Below, in pieces: positions 16,597 to 24,941 of a stretch of 64,000 nucleotides of DNA (its first letter is position 1; each line of letters opens with the position of its first letter). The stretch lies in contig CALLIK010000007.1 of the NCBI GenBank assembly GCA_938009235.1, positions 62,001 through 126,000 of the forward strand, in the 5' to 3' direction. This DNA is from an uncultured Caulobacterales bacterium. Lineage in GTDB: Bacteria; Pseudomonadota; Alphaproteobacteria; Caulobacterales; Maricaulaceae. The translations under genes were made by a program, and so were the position numbers. Below the pieces are notes generated by a model. The model saw only the letters and a program-made list of their open reading frames with translations, did not search any database and was not told the DNA's origin.

Positions 16597-18093
16597 TTAG
16601 AAGGAGAGGCGACCACGTAATTTAACAGGGATTGAGAGACGAGCTTCAGAATCTGCATTCGCATTCAATTTATCGCGCCAGCGTACTCCAGTTTCAACGC
16701 CAACTGCAGCGCGTGAACCCACAGCCATTTCAGCACCGACTAGACCAGCCGCCGTAGGGCTCCAGCCACTAGCGATGAATTCTTGCTCGTTAAAGAGTGT
16801 TCCATCATCAGAATGAACCTGCGTTAGATTGACAGCTTTGTTATATCCGACACCAGCCGTGGCACCGACATATGGACGGAAGCCAAGGTTCTTACCGACA
16901 TACCGGCGTATGCCGCCTTCGATAGTATATTGCTCGAGGTCGCCAAACGTACCTTGAAGGTCACGCGCCGTTGAACCAGCATCCGGAACGAATACATCTG
17001 CAGTGGTACTGCTTACACCTGTTGGTGTAACGTAAGTACCTGATTGGAAAGATCCCGTCGAAACAACGTTACCTTCCTGCTTGGAGTATCCAGCCGAGGC
17101 GAGAAGTGTTGTATTACGGGAAAGATCGTAAGTTGCAGCTCCGCCGACTGTGTAACCTTCTTTGAAGGCATCAGCATATTCGATTGAGTCGAATGCGCCA
17201 GCTTCTCCGCCGCCACCATCAGAAGGGCCTCCGTCTTTTCCTGGCTTCAATACGCCGTCGAGAGCATATTCAGTTCCGCCAAATAATTCAAAGCCGAATG
17301 GCAATGATCCGCCACCACTACGAAGCTGTGGAGTCCCAAATGATTGAGCATAAGGCTGAATGTATGGTTGAGCATAAGGCTGAGCAACATAGATTGGTGC
17401 GCCTAGCACGTCTTGAACTTGAGCGCCCTGAACATATTGACCATTTGTCATTTGTGTTCCGGCTACGTTTTGACCGTAAGCCGCTTGGCCGTAGTCAACT
17501 GCGCCATATCCAGCAGTTCCGTAAGAGGAACCATAGACATCGCTGCCATATCCGCCGCCGATACCTTGAGCCGCAAGACCTGAGCCAATAGCTTGTCCGC
17601 CGTAACCGTAAGTTCCAGCTCCGTTAGCGCCTGTACCATATGCGTCTGAACCGTAACCCGCTCCAACAGGACCGTAACCTTGAGTACCAGCATAACCAGC
17701 ACCTTGAGCGCCGTATCCCATACCCTGAGCACCAGCATAACTAGCACCTTGAGTTCCGTAGCCCATGCCTTGATCGCCGTATCCAGCACCGTAGCCAGCG
17801 TTTTGAGCGCCATAACCTACTGGGCCAGCACCGTAACCTGCGCCTTGAGCTCCAGATGCAACGCCGTATGAACCGCCAGCACATCCTGATGCTGCGCCGT
17901 AAGCGCCCTGTTGACCGTAAGCACCTTGAGCGCCATACATGCCTTGTTGGCCATATGACCCTGATTGACCAGTGGCACAATTTGTACCGTAGGCTCCGTT
18001 AGATGTTCCGTAGGCAGCATTGTTGCCGCCGGCACCAAGCCAAGAACAACCCGATAATAATACTGCTGATAGTGCGCAAACTGCTAGCCGCAT
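16597..18093 (-). CDS. Outer-membrane barrel lipoprotein with Gly/Tyr/Ala/Gln-rich repeats, member B
   Basis: The start at 18093 has a clear TAAGGAGG ahead of it and gives 498 aa; an upstream extension to 18267 lacks this. The lipobox is LSGC. Residues about 25-210 are imperfect repeats of GYGAQGAGY, GYGTQGASY and similar units, a flexible aromatic-rich segment. A predicted barrel (about 230-498) ends in LSIPVKLRGRLSF. FRPYVGATAGVGYNKAVN and VGVETGVRW match members A and C. The repeat block is unique to B in length. Surface-layer or matrix roles can be imagined, but no function is known. Confidence 0.82.
   Translation of the reverse strand: MRLAVCALSAVLLSGCSWLGAGGNNAAYGTSNGAYGTNCATGQSGSYGQQGMYGAQGAYGQQGAYGAASGCAGGSYGVASGAQGAGYGAGPVGYGAQNAGYGAGYGDQGMGYGTQGASYAGAQGMGYGAQGAGYAGTQGYGPVGAGYGSDAYGTGANGAGTYGYGGQAIGSGLAAQGIGGGYGSDVYGSSYGTAGYGAVDYGQAAYGQNVAGTQMTNGQYVQGAQVQDVLGAPIYVAQPYAQPYIQPYAQSFGTPQLRSGGGSLPFGFELFGGTEYALDGVLKPGKDGGPSDGGGGEAGAFDSIEYADAFKEGYTVGGAATYDLSRNTTLLASAGYSKQEGNVVSTGSFQSGTYVTPTGVSSTTADVFVPDAGSTARDLQGTFGDLEQYTIEGGIRRYVGKNLGFRPYVGATAGVGYNKAVNLTQVHSDDGTLFNEQEFIASGWSPTAAGLVGAEMAVGSRAAVGVETGVRWRDKLNANADSEARLSIPVKLRGRLSF
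17450..18010 (-). repeat. Imperfect coding repeats in barrel lipoprotein B
   Basis: Repeated motifs of the kind GCCTTGAGCxCCGTA / GCACCTTGAGCGCCGTA recur about every 24-36 bp, encoding GYGAQG-like units. The copies are diverged but in register. Such arrays are prone to slippage. Confidence 0.75.
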
Positions 18094-18223
18094 ATCGGCC
18101 TCCTTAAATTCGAACTTTCGTCCTTCTGTGAATACATTTAAACACAAGAGGTTTAAAAAACCGTTCCCACCCTGGAAACGAAGACTTAACGATTCAAAAG
18201 CTCTGTTTGACCAACATTTTCCA

Positions 18224-19630
18224 CTAGAAGTTGAGAGAGCCACGAAGTGTGAGCGGGATAGAAACATTTATATCACCGTTAGATCCTTCAAAGGCATTAC
18301 CCGATGAATCCGTGTAATCGGCATAATCCCGACCATCTTGGAAACGAAGACCTGATTCTAGAGCTAAAGCCCATGTTGGCGTGACCTGCCATTCAGCACC
18401 CACATTTAATTGGGCCTGAGCCAGCAACTGTGCGTCATATAAACGTACCGCGCCTGATGATGGAACTGTGAAGCCTTCAGTGTCTACAGTGCTGCCAGCT
18501 TCAAAGGCGTTCTGATAAGACTCTTGAGTTTGATTCAATGTTACGTCCACCGCATTCACATGAGAGATGCCTACAGACGCTCCAACGAATGGCGTAACCG
18601 TTTTATAGCCCTCAGACTTGACGACAGGTTTAAAGTAATGTCGCGCACCAACTTCTACATCAAAGCGCTTTAGATCAGAGAAGTCATATTCAAATGTTGC
18701 GATTTGTTGGTTTGGGATATAGCTTATCACAGTATTTGAGGCACCATCTGTCAAAAATTGACCTGGAATGACGTCGCCCGCCGCAGTGAGAGCAGGCGTG
18801 TATGGCTGCTCTATGACTTCTTTGTATAAAGTCGCGGAAACAGAACCTGCTGTGCCGGCATTGCCCGCGGCATAGGAATACCCGCCATTCGCGAAGACAG
18901 TTGTCTTATCATCAACGATATATTCGACACCGCCTTTCACATTTAAAGGCGTCAACCAAACATCATCAAACTCAAGCTGTGATTCCGTCGCACTTTCATA
19001 ATGATGATCTGTACGTATATTTGCAGGTGAAATTTGATTGGCGTCAAGCAATGCATTCGCTGTATACGTCGTTGTTGTAATGTTTCCGCTTGCCTCTGTT
19101 CCAGTGTCAAAACTTTCATTGAAATCCTGCGGATTATATAATGAGTTAATTCTCAAATCCGGCCGTTTATCAAAATCAATTGCATTACCATTTGTGCTGC
19201 GTTCAGCACCTATAGAAAAAGAGGCACGGAGTTTTGGTTTGCGTTTTTTCGGACCTGATGTGTTAAGCGCTACGGCAGACGTTTTTTCGACGGCCGAACC
19301 ATATGCGCCATCTGTATATTGTGGCTGTTGCGGGAACCCGCCACCGTAGGCCATTTGTCTACCCTGAGGAGCAACGGCTTGAGTGATCTGTTCTGGGCGA
19401 CACCCTCTTGGCATAGCTTGTGCGCGAGAGGCGACTTGGCAACGGTTACCTAAATGAGCCTGCTGATTGCGTACGTCGTATTGGGCATACTGAGCAGGAT
19501 TTTGATTCATATAGGGGGTATTATTATTATAGGGGTTATTATCAAAACCCAATTGACCGCCAATAAATGAGCAGCCTGAAAGAAGAACGGCCGACACTGT
19601 AGTCGACACTGTTAAAAATCCCAGACGCAT
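18224..19630 (-). CDS. Outer-membrane beta-barrel lipoprotein, member C of the trio
   Basis: The ATG at 19630 (GGGGACGAT upstream) yields 468 aa with lipobox LSGC; the frame is open to 19678 but that extension is not signal-like. An Asn/Gln/Tyr-rich linker (about 25-110) is followed by barrel strands such as TVFANGGYSYAAGN, DVEVGARHYFKP and TPFVGASVGISHVNAVD, and the C terminus is VSIPLTLRGSLNF. These blocks align with members A and B. It is the first gene of the trio in transcription order. The gap to gene B (130 bp) has no clear terminator, so C and B may be read together. Confidence 0.8.
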   Translation of the reverse strand: MRLGFLTVSTTVSAVLLSGCSFIGGQLGFDNNPYNNNTPYMNQNPAQYAQYDVRNQQAHLGNRCQVASRAQAMPRGCRPEQITQAVAPQGRQMAYGGGFPQQPQYTDGAYGSAVEKTSAVALNTSGPKKRKPKLRASFSIGAERSTNGNAIDFDKRPDLRINSLYNPQDFNESFDTGTEASGNITTTTYTANALLDANQISPANIRTDHHYESATESQLEFDDVWLTPLNVKGGVEYIVDDKTTVFANGGYSYAAGNAGTAGSVSATLYKEVIEQPYTPALTAAGDVIPGQFLTDGASNTVISYIPNQQIATFEYDFSDLKRFDVEVGARHYFKPVVKSEGYKTVTPFVGASVGISHVNAVDVTLNQTQESYQNAFEAGSTVDTEGFTVPSSGAVRLYDAQLLAQAQLNVGAEWQVTPTWALALESGLRFQDGRDYADYTDSSGNAFEGSNGDINVSIPLTLRGSLNF

Positions 19631-19748
19631 ATCGTCCCCTAACATCAAGACATGGGAGACGCGTGTCATTCCCATCATAGTTAACGCAGGAATGAAGTAG
19701 TATGCTTAACAAGCCGTTTAGGTCTGCGACTTTCGTAAGAAAAATTTG

Positions 19749-20093
19749 CTAAATAAGGCTATTTATAGCTTCCGGAGGCCGTCCGATAACCGCAAACTCC
19801 CCATTTGTAACCACAGGACGCTCTATCAAGATCGGATTCGCCGCCATTGCCCGTAGCAGTTCATCAGGGTTTTTGACGTCTTTTAGGCCCATGTCTTTAT
19901 ATATGCGCTCTCCACGACGCATCAAATCACGCGGATCATCAACGCCGAGTCGGCGTATCATAGCTTTGATTTCAGCAACATTTGGCACATCATCCAAATA
20001 ATGACGTATCGTGACATCACCTGAGGCCGCCTCAAGGAGGGCCAAAGCCTGACGAGATTTTGCGCAGCGGGGATTATGCCAGATTATCAGCAT
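19749..20093 (-). CDS. arsC: ArsC-family arsenate reductase-like protein
   Basis: From the Met at 20093 the 114-aa product begins MLIIWHNPRCAKSRQAL, with the catalytic Cys in the HNPRCxKS motif, and ends with NPILIERPVV, which holds an anion-binding Arg. This is the glutaredoxin-dependent ArsC fold (EC 1.20.4.1 type), shared with Spx/YffB proteins. No arsenite pump or ArsR is adjacent, so a YffB-like housekeeping role cannot be excluded. The frame continues upstream to 20156, but the family begins at the chosen Met. Confidence 0.87.
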   Translation of the reverse strand: MLIIWHNPRCAKSRQALALLEAASGDVTIRHYLDDVPNVAEIKAMIRRLGVDDPRDLMRRGERIYKDMGLKDVKNPDELLRAMAANPILIERPVVTNGEFAVIGRPPEAINSLI

Positions 20094-20175
20094 GATGAGG
20101 TCATTAGCATGAAGAGGGGCCACTTCTTTGACGTGAAATATTGCGTTTGATCTCACTTAGCGTCAAAGTACGTGT

Positions 20176-20991
20176 GTGACCACGCCCATCCCAAAAGTCC
20201 TTATCATTAGCTCGACCGTTGCCAGCTCTCGTGTTGGCGCGAGTGCGGCTAGTTTTTGTTTGCAACGCTTAGGTATTGAGACCGTCGTCTTGCCAACAAC
20301 CCTCATGGGACGGCACCCAGGATGGGGCGCGCCAGGTGGTGGCGCCGTCGCAACGCAACAACTGCGAGATATTTGGGAAGGCGTGAAAGCCCAAGACATT
20401 CACTTTGATGCCGTTCTGACAGGATATATGGGCGAGACCTCACATATCGACCTCTGTGCAGACATCATTAGCCACCTGCGTGTGAAAAACCCGAAGATCA
20501 CAGTCGCCGTTGACCCTGTTATGGGAGACGGGCCAGCTGACGCCAAGAATATAAGCGACGGCCGACTCTATATACCCGAAGATCGCGCACTAGCGATGAT
20601 CACGCGCCTTATCCCGCTTGCTGATTTTATCACGCCCAATTTATGGGAGCTTGGCTATATAGAAACGCGGCACGACGCCCTGCCCGCACGCTTGATCACA
20701 TCCGTCCCTGACGGAGATCAAATCGGAGCCAGATGGGAAGATGACGAGACCACCCTAAGCGTCAGTCATTCCAAATTCGCATCCGTTCCGCATGGCGGCG
20801 GAGATAGCTTGGCCGCGCTCTTTCTCGGGCGTCGCCTCTTGGGTCAGACCCCGCGCCAAGCTTTAGCTGCCTCCGTGTCATCCGTTTATGAAATCATGCG
20901 CGCCGCTGACGCTCTAGACACAGGTGAGCTGCCTCTAGTTAGAATGCAGGCCTTTATAACTGACGCAGTACCCTTACATATAAAGTCATGA
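20176..20991 (+). CDS. pdxY: Pyridoxal kinase (PdxY type)
   Basis: The 271-aa ribokinase-fold protein begins at a GTG (20176). It phosphorylates pyridoxal in vitamin B6 salvage (EC 2.7.1.35). Recognisable parts are LPTTLMGRHPGWG, the VAVDPVMGD strand, ITPNLWELGYI and the anion-hole/catalytic motif HGGGDSLAALFLG, in which Asp is kept although GGGDSL replaces the common GTGDLF. It is the first gene of a tight operon: its stop overlaps the next start by 4 bp. Confidence 0.88.
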   Translation: MTTPIPKVLIISSTVASSRVGASAASFCLQRLGIETVVLPTTLMGRHPGWGAPGGGAVATQQLRDIWEGVKAQDIHFDAVLTGYMGETSHIDLCADIISHLRVKNPKITVAVDPVMGDGPADAKNISDGRLYIPEDRALAMITRLIPLADFITPNLWELGYIETRHDALPARLITSVPDGDQIGARWEDDETTLSVSHSKFASVPHGGGDSLAALFLGRRLLGQTPRQALAASVSSVYEIMRAADALDTGELPLVRMQAFITDAVPLHIKS

Positions 20992-22124
20992 CAGATTTTC
21001 CACTCCACGGCCTTTTGCCTTCCAAATTTTCAGCCCTCAACGATGTGATTGCGAATAATTTCGCCGAACATGACGAATTGGGGTTTCAGTTTTGCGTAAA
21101 ACAACACGGCGAAACCCTCATTGATATTCGCGCAGGCTGGACGGACCGCCAAAAAACGGCAGAGGTCGCAGACGATACGCTCTTTGCCGTGTTCTCCTCA
21201 GGTAAAGCTATGGCGGCGCTCGTCATCGCGTGGCTCGTGGAAAATAACAAAATTGGATACAACCAACTGGTTGAGACAATTTGGCCTGAATTTGCACAAG
21301 CAGGCAAAGATGGTCTCACGGTGGGGCAACTCATGAGCCACCAAGCAGGGCTCTCAGGTATCACCAATCTCGAATGGGCAGCCAAAGACTGGTTCGACTG
21401 GGACAAAACAATTGCGCAGTTAGAACAGCAAGCCCCGATTTTTGAACCGGGTAGCGCGTCTGGCTATCACCCCGTGACCTATGGTTTCCTCGCGGGCGAA
21501 ATTGCGCGCCGTGTCGATCCAGAGCAGCGGACCTTGGGCGCGATACTTCGCGAAGAGCTGTGTCAGCTTACAAGGGCTGACGTCTGGATTGGACTACCGC
21601 CATCAGAACATGATCGCTGCGCACAAATGCAAAAGCCCAAAGCCCTCGCTGAAATGGGCGACATCACAGACGCGACACGCTGGGCCTTTATGAAACCGTG
21701 GTCCTCACCCGGCGGCAAAGGTACAGCGGCGTGGCGCGAAGCCGAACTGGCAGGGTCCAATTGTCATGCCACCGCACGCGGCCTCGCGACCCTCATGCAA
21801 ATCGGCGTAAATGGCCGGATCAAGGATAGCCACGTCGTGTCAGAAGATACCCTCGAAAGTTTTTCCGAATCCCGCATCAAAGGCCAAAACCTCGTCCTAC
21901 CGTTCGAGCTAGATTTCGCGGCGGGCGTCATGCGGAATGATCCGAATTACTTCTACGGTCCAAACGCAGCCACATTAGGCCATAGTGGTTGGGGCGGATC
22001 TTGCGTCTTTGCGGATCCTGTTACAGGCCTTCACGGGGCCTATGCTATGAACCGACAACGCAACAGTCTCCTGGGCGATGTTCGTCCCCGCGCGTTAATC
22101 GACGCCGTTTACGCTTCACTATAA
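20988..22124 (+). CDS. Class C beta-lactamase-related serine hydrolase / esterase
   Basis: The 378-aa cytoplasmic-looking protein (no signal peptide) has the SxxK motif in VFSSGKAM near residue 70, a Tyr motif in SGYHPVTYG near 165, and HSGWGG in place of the KTG triad. This pattern fits EstB/family VIII esterases rather than true beta-lactamases, and the substrate is probably a small ester. It overlaps pdxY by an ATGA and is followed after 10 bp by a thioesterase gene, so it is part of the same operon. Confidence 0.87.
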   Translation: MTDFPLHGLLPSKFSALNDVIANNFAEHDELGFQFCVKQHGETLIDIRAGWTDRQKTAEVADDTLFAVFSSGKAMAALVIAWLVENNKIGYNQLVETIWPEFAQAGKDGLTVGQLMSHQAGLSGITNLEWAAKDWFDWDKTIAQLEQQAPIFEPGSASGYHPVTYGFLAGEIARRVDPEQRTLGAILREELCQLTRADVWIGLPPSEHDRCAQMQKPKALAEMGDITDATRWAFMKPWSSPGGKGTAAWREAELAGSNCHATARGLATLMQIGVNGRIKDSHVVSEDTLESFSESRIKGQNLVLPFELDFAAGVMRNDPNYFYGPNAATLGHSGWGGSCVFADPVTGLHGAYAMNRQRNSLLGDVRPRALIDAVYASL

Positions 22125-22134
22125 GGACCGTCCT

Positions 22135-22623
22135 ATGAGCGCACTAATAGAAAGACTCTGGGAATTAGGTCCCACAATGGTCGGCAGCACGCCTCATGCC
22201 AATGAGATTGGCATGAAATTCGTCGCCATAGATAAAGGCCGCGCTACATTATCTTTGCCATACAACACGGCGCTTATTGGCGACCCGCGCTCTCGCGTGA
22301 TAGCGGGAGGAGCCGTGACGACATTACTCGATCAAGCCTGCGGCCTCGCGGCTATGGCTGGGTTTGATAAATTAGGTCCCGTCGCCACCATGTCATTACG
22401 GATTGATTATCAACGTGCCGCCACACCAGGCGAAACAATCATTGCCGAAGCGGATTGCTATAAGACAACGCGCAACATCGCCTTTATTCGCGCCGTCGCA
22501 CATGACGGTGATCCCGATGATCCCGTCGCAACCGCCCAAGCGGTGTTCATGGTCACAGGTCCACAAGTTGACATTACAGCCGCCGACATTTCAAACGCGA
22601 TCACAAAAGGGAACGCGTCATGA
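22135..22623 (+). CDS. PaaI-type hotdog thioesterase (first of two)
   Basis: The 162-aa protein has a single hotdog fold: IAGGAVTTLLDQACGLAAM is the long central helix, and TMSLRIDYQRAATPGETIIAEA the following strands. PaaI-like enzymes hydrolyse acyl-CoA thioesters. The usual Asn/HGG entry is IAGGAV here. Its stop overlaps the start of the next hotdog gene by 4 bp, so the two products may act as a heteromeric pair. Specificity is not predictable. Confidence 0.87.
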   Translation: MSALIERLWELGPTMVGSTPHANEIGMKFVAIDKGRATLSLPYNTALIGDPRSRVIAGGAVTTLLDQACGLAAMAGFDKLGPVATMSLRIDYQRAATPGETIIAEADCYKTTRNIAFIRAVAHDGDPDDPVATAQAVFMVTGPQVDITAADISNAITKGNAS

Positions 22624-23030
22624 TGAAACGTAAAATTGACGACCTCATCGCCTCTATTCCCTATGCGAAAACGCTCGGCATCGAAGCCCGTCTCATGGGC
22701 GACGATCTCCTGCTCGTTCTGCCATATTTGCCGACGAATATTGGTAACCCTGCCATTCCCGCGTTACATGGCGGCGCTGTTGGTGGATTTATGGAAGTTT
22801 GCGCCATGGCGGAAATTCGCCGCCATAATCCTGACCTTCCCTTTGCCAAACCTGTTGGCGTGAACATCGACTATCTTCGCCGTGGTAAACCCATTGAGAC
22901 ATTTGCCCGCGCCGAGATCGTCAAAAAAGGACGCCGCGTTGCCAATGTCCGTGTCCGCGCCTGGCAGGAAAGTTTCGACAAACCTATCGCCGCCCTCAGT
23001 GGTCACTTTTTATTGCCAGTCGACAAATGA
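22620..23030 (+). CDS. PaaI-type hotdog thioesterase (second of two)
   Basis: At 136 aa this is the shorter paralogue-like partner of the preceding gene. PALHGGAVGGFMEVCAMAEI carries the HGG motif and central helix, and VGVNIDYLRRGKPIETFARAEI the core strands. It overlaps its neighbours on both sides by ATGA (22620-22623 and 23027-23030), which indicates translational coupling along the operon. It probably hydrolyses acyl-CoA esters; the substrate is unknown. Confidence 0.87.
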   Translation: MMKRKIDDLIASIPYAKTLGIEARLMGDDLLLVLPYLPTNIGNPAIPALHGGAVGGFMEVCAMAEIRRHNPDLPFAKPVGVNIDYLRRGKPIETFARAEIVKKGRRVANVRVRAWQESFDKPIAALSGHFLLPVDK

Positions 23031-23659
23031 GTGCCGCTCAGGAGATTTGCAGCATTGCGCGCTGGAACGCGCTTTGCCAACGGTTTGACATTGCTGCTGA
23101 CGGCGGAACCTATACGTCGCTGATTAAAGAACACGCAGATAAAACCCGCGCCTATCATACACTCGATCACATCGCGGCCTGCCTCCGCCACTTAGATACG
23201 GTGCGAGACATCACGGATCGCCCTGATGAAATCGAAATGGCGCTCTGGTTTCATGATGCCGTCTATCAGCCGTTTTCCAAAACGAATGAAGACGACAGCG
23301 CCGAATGGGCCGCAGATTGGTTACAAGATCGCGGCGCACCTAGAGATGTCTTCTGCCGTGTGGCGGATCTTATCTTAGCGACCAAAAGCCACAAAGCCCA
23401 CGAAGACACAGACACGCAATTCATGCTCGATATTGATCTCTCAATCCTCGGCACGGACGCGGATACCTATGACGAGTTTGAATTAAATATCCGCCGCGAA
23501 TATCGCCACGTCCCTGCTTTCATCTTTCGCAAAAAACGCAAAGCGATTTTGGAAGGTTTCCTGAAACGTGACCGCCTATATATGACAGGATATTTTCACG
23601 ACAAATTCGAATCCAGCGCCCGCATAAATTTAATCCGTACCATTTCAGATTTGGATTAA
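23027..23659 (+). CDS. HD-superfamily metal-dependent phosphohydrolase-like protein
   Basis: The 210-aa product fits the COG4339 group of predicted HD hydrolases: RAYHTLDHIAACLRHL supplies the first His, ALWFHDAVYQPFSKTNEDDSA the HD pair, and MLDIDLSILGTDADTYDEF the late Asp. Automatic annotation sometimes carries misleading receptor-like names for this family. Enzymatic activity is inferred from conserved metal ligands. It is the last gene of the pdxY operon. Confidence 0.85.
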   Translation: MSAAQEICSIARWNALCQRFDIAADGGTYTSLIKEHADKTRAYHTLDHIAACLRHLDTVRDITDRPDEIEMALWFHDAVYQPFSKTNEDDSAEWAADWLQDRGAPRDVFCRVADLILATKSHKAHEDTDTQFMLDIDLSILGTDADTYDEFELNIRREYRHVPAFIFRKKRKAILEGFLKRDRLYMTGYFHDKFESSARINLIRTISDLD

Positions 23660-23754
23660 AGCGAGGACCTCAACAACAACGCCAGTATTCATGTTCATAG
23701 GGTGAAAAAAATACATCTTTAAAACAACGACATTTGTGATAGCCTAAAATTGTT

Positions 23755-24369
23755 ATGACACATGCACCTAAACACATCGCTTTGGCTGGAGATTCGATCT
23801 TCGATAATGATGGCTACGTCCCAAATGATCCGGGTGTGATTGAGCAGTTACGAAAGTCTATCCCAGACAACTGGTCTGCTTTGAAAATTGCCGTAGATGG
23901 TGACTGTATCAGACATGTTTACAGTCGCGTCGAAACTCTACCTACTCATCTCACCGACATGGTCTTAAGTATCGGTGGGAATGATGCACTTGGTTATTCT
24001 GACTTTCTGAATCAAGCTAAGTCAATTCAAGATATACCTGACCTCGTCGCAGGGCCTGCTGCCGAATTCAAAGAGAATTATAAAACGCTTCTAACACACC
24101 TGAATAGTTTAACCCCGAACCTACATGTCTGTGCAATATATACAGCCGTTCCTTTTGAAGACCCTGTCTGGCGTCAGCTTGTACCTCTGGCTCTCAAAAT
24201 ATTTAATCAGGTCATCAAAGAAGAAGCCGCAGCTCTTGGAATCGGCGTCATTGAAATTGATAAAGTCTGTACAAATGACGAAGATTATTCAAAGGCGTCA
24301 CCTATTGAGCCTTCGGCTATTGGGGGTCAGAAAATTGTTGATGCTATTATACGGCATTTAAAAGCCTAA
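23755..24369 (+). CDS. SGNH/GDSL-fold hydrolase-like protein with atypical last motif
   Basis: The 204-aa protein starts with HIALAGDSIFDNDGY, which contains the nucleophile block, followed by VLSIGGNDALG, the block V/GxND-like motif. The final block reads ASPIEPSAIGG; canonical members have DxxHPS here, so the catalytic His is replaced by Glu. This same IEPS variant occurs in a subgroup of SGNH proteins, so it need not be inactive. There is no signal peptide. The gene lies 95 bp after the HD gene and is likely transcribed separately. Confidence 0.8.
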   Translation: MTHAPKHIALAGDSIFDNDGYVPNDPGVIEQLRKSIPDNWSALKIAVDGDCIRHVYSRVETLPTHLTDMVLSIGGNDALGYSDFLNQAKSIQDIPDLVAGPAAEFKENYKTLLTHLNSLTPNLHVCAIYTAVPFEDPVWRQLVPLALKIFNQVIKEEAAALGIGVIEIDKVCTNDEDYSKASPIEPSAIGGQKIVDAIIRHLKA

Positions 24370-24499
24370 GAAAAAGTGTGTCCTTATTTTGGATGCACCA
24401 GTCCTCCTAAATGTAGCGTTCTAGAAAACTTAATCCCCGCTTATAGAAAAACGATCTCATTCATTTTCAACCCCTTACAACAAAATCACAGAGATGCAT

Positions 24500-24900
24500 C
24501 CACGGTATCAAAACCTGTGTCATTCTAAGTCTGTTCTTTCGGACATTGGACAGGTGAGACGTCGCTTACTGGTTCCGAAGACGGTGGGGTTGAGCATCTG
24601 GCTTTGACAAGCTGGACTGTGCCGGGCCTTGATGTAATGAGCGTTGACCGCCTTATGTTACTTTGGAGTTGAGGGTAATGCCCCTCAGGAGCCTTGGGAC
24701 GTGAGACTGCGGGACCCCGAACCGTTGCATCTACAACCATCGCCGCAGGATTATGATCTGCGTAAAACAAAACACTTCTACTTCGGTATCCGTCGCGGGT
24801 ACTGATCCTGCGGGCAGTCCTGCCTAAATTGATATTCGGCAGTCACTCATGTTGAAACAGATGTTTCAACGGGGACTGCGGACCTATAAACTCGCGCTCA
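24500..24900 (-). ncRNA. Structured non-coding element R1 (inverted, diverged copy of R2)
   Basis: This part of the 570-bp gap between the SGNH and MATE genes has no convincing gene. It contains at least seven blocks that also occur, in the same order, on the opposite strand at about 50624-50966 (R2), for example 24606-24630, 24705-24725, 24779-24800 and 24584-24598. Between the blocks lie hairpins: 24851-24870 is a perfect 9-bp palindrome (GTTGAAACA / TGTTTCAAC), and 24744-24762 pairs CGCAG with CTGCG. The matching R2 hairpins have changed sequence but still pair. Strand is inferred from R2, which ends in a terminator on its plus strand. The RNA class is not recognised. Confidence 0.55.
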
Positions 24901-24941
24901 TATAAGATGACATCCTTGCGGCTTAGACTTATGGCGACCTT

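Noticed and set aside
24525-24770. 81-codon minus-strand frame in R1
   Set aside because: The matching frame in R2 shifts after the first block and is interrupted. Conservation is at the RNA-stem level, with indels not in multiples of three.
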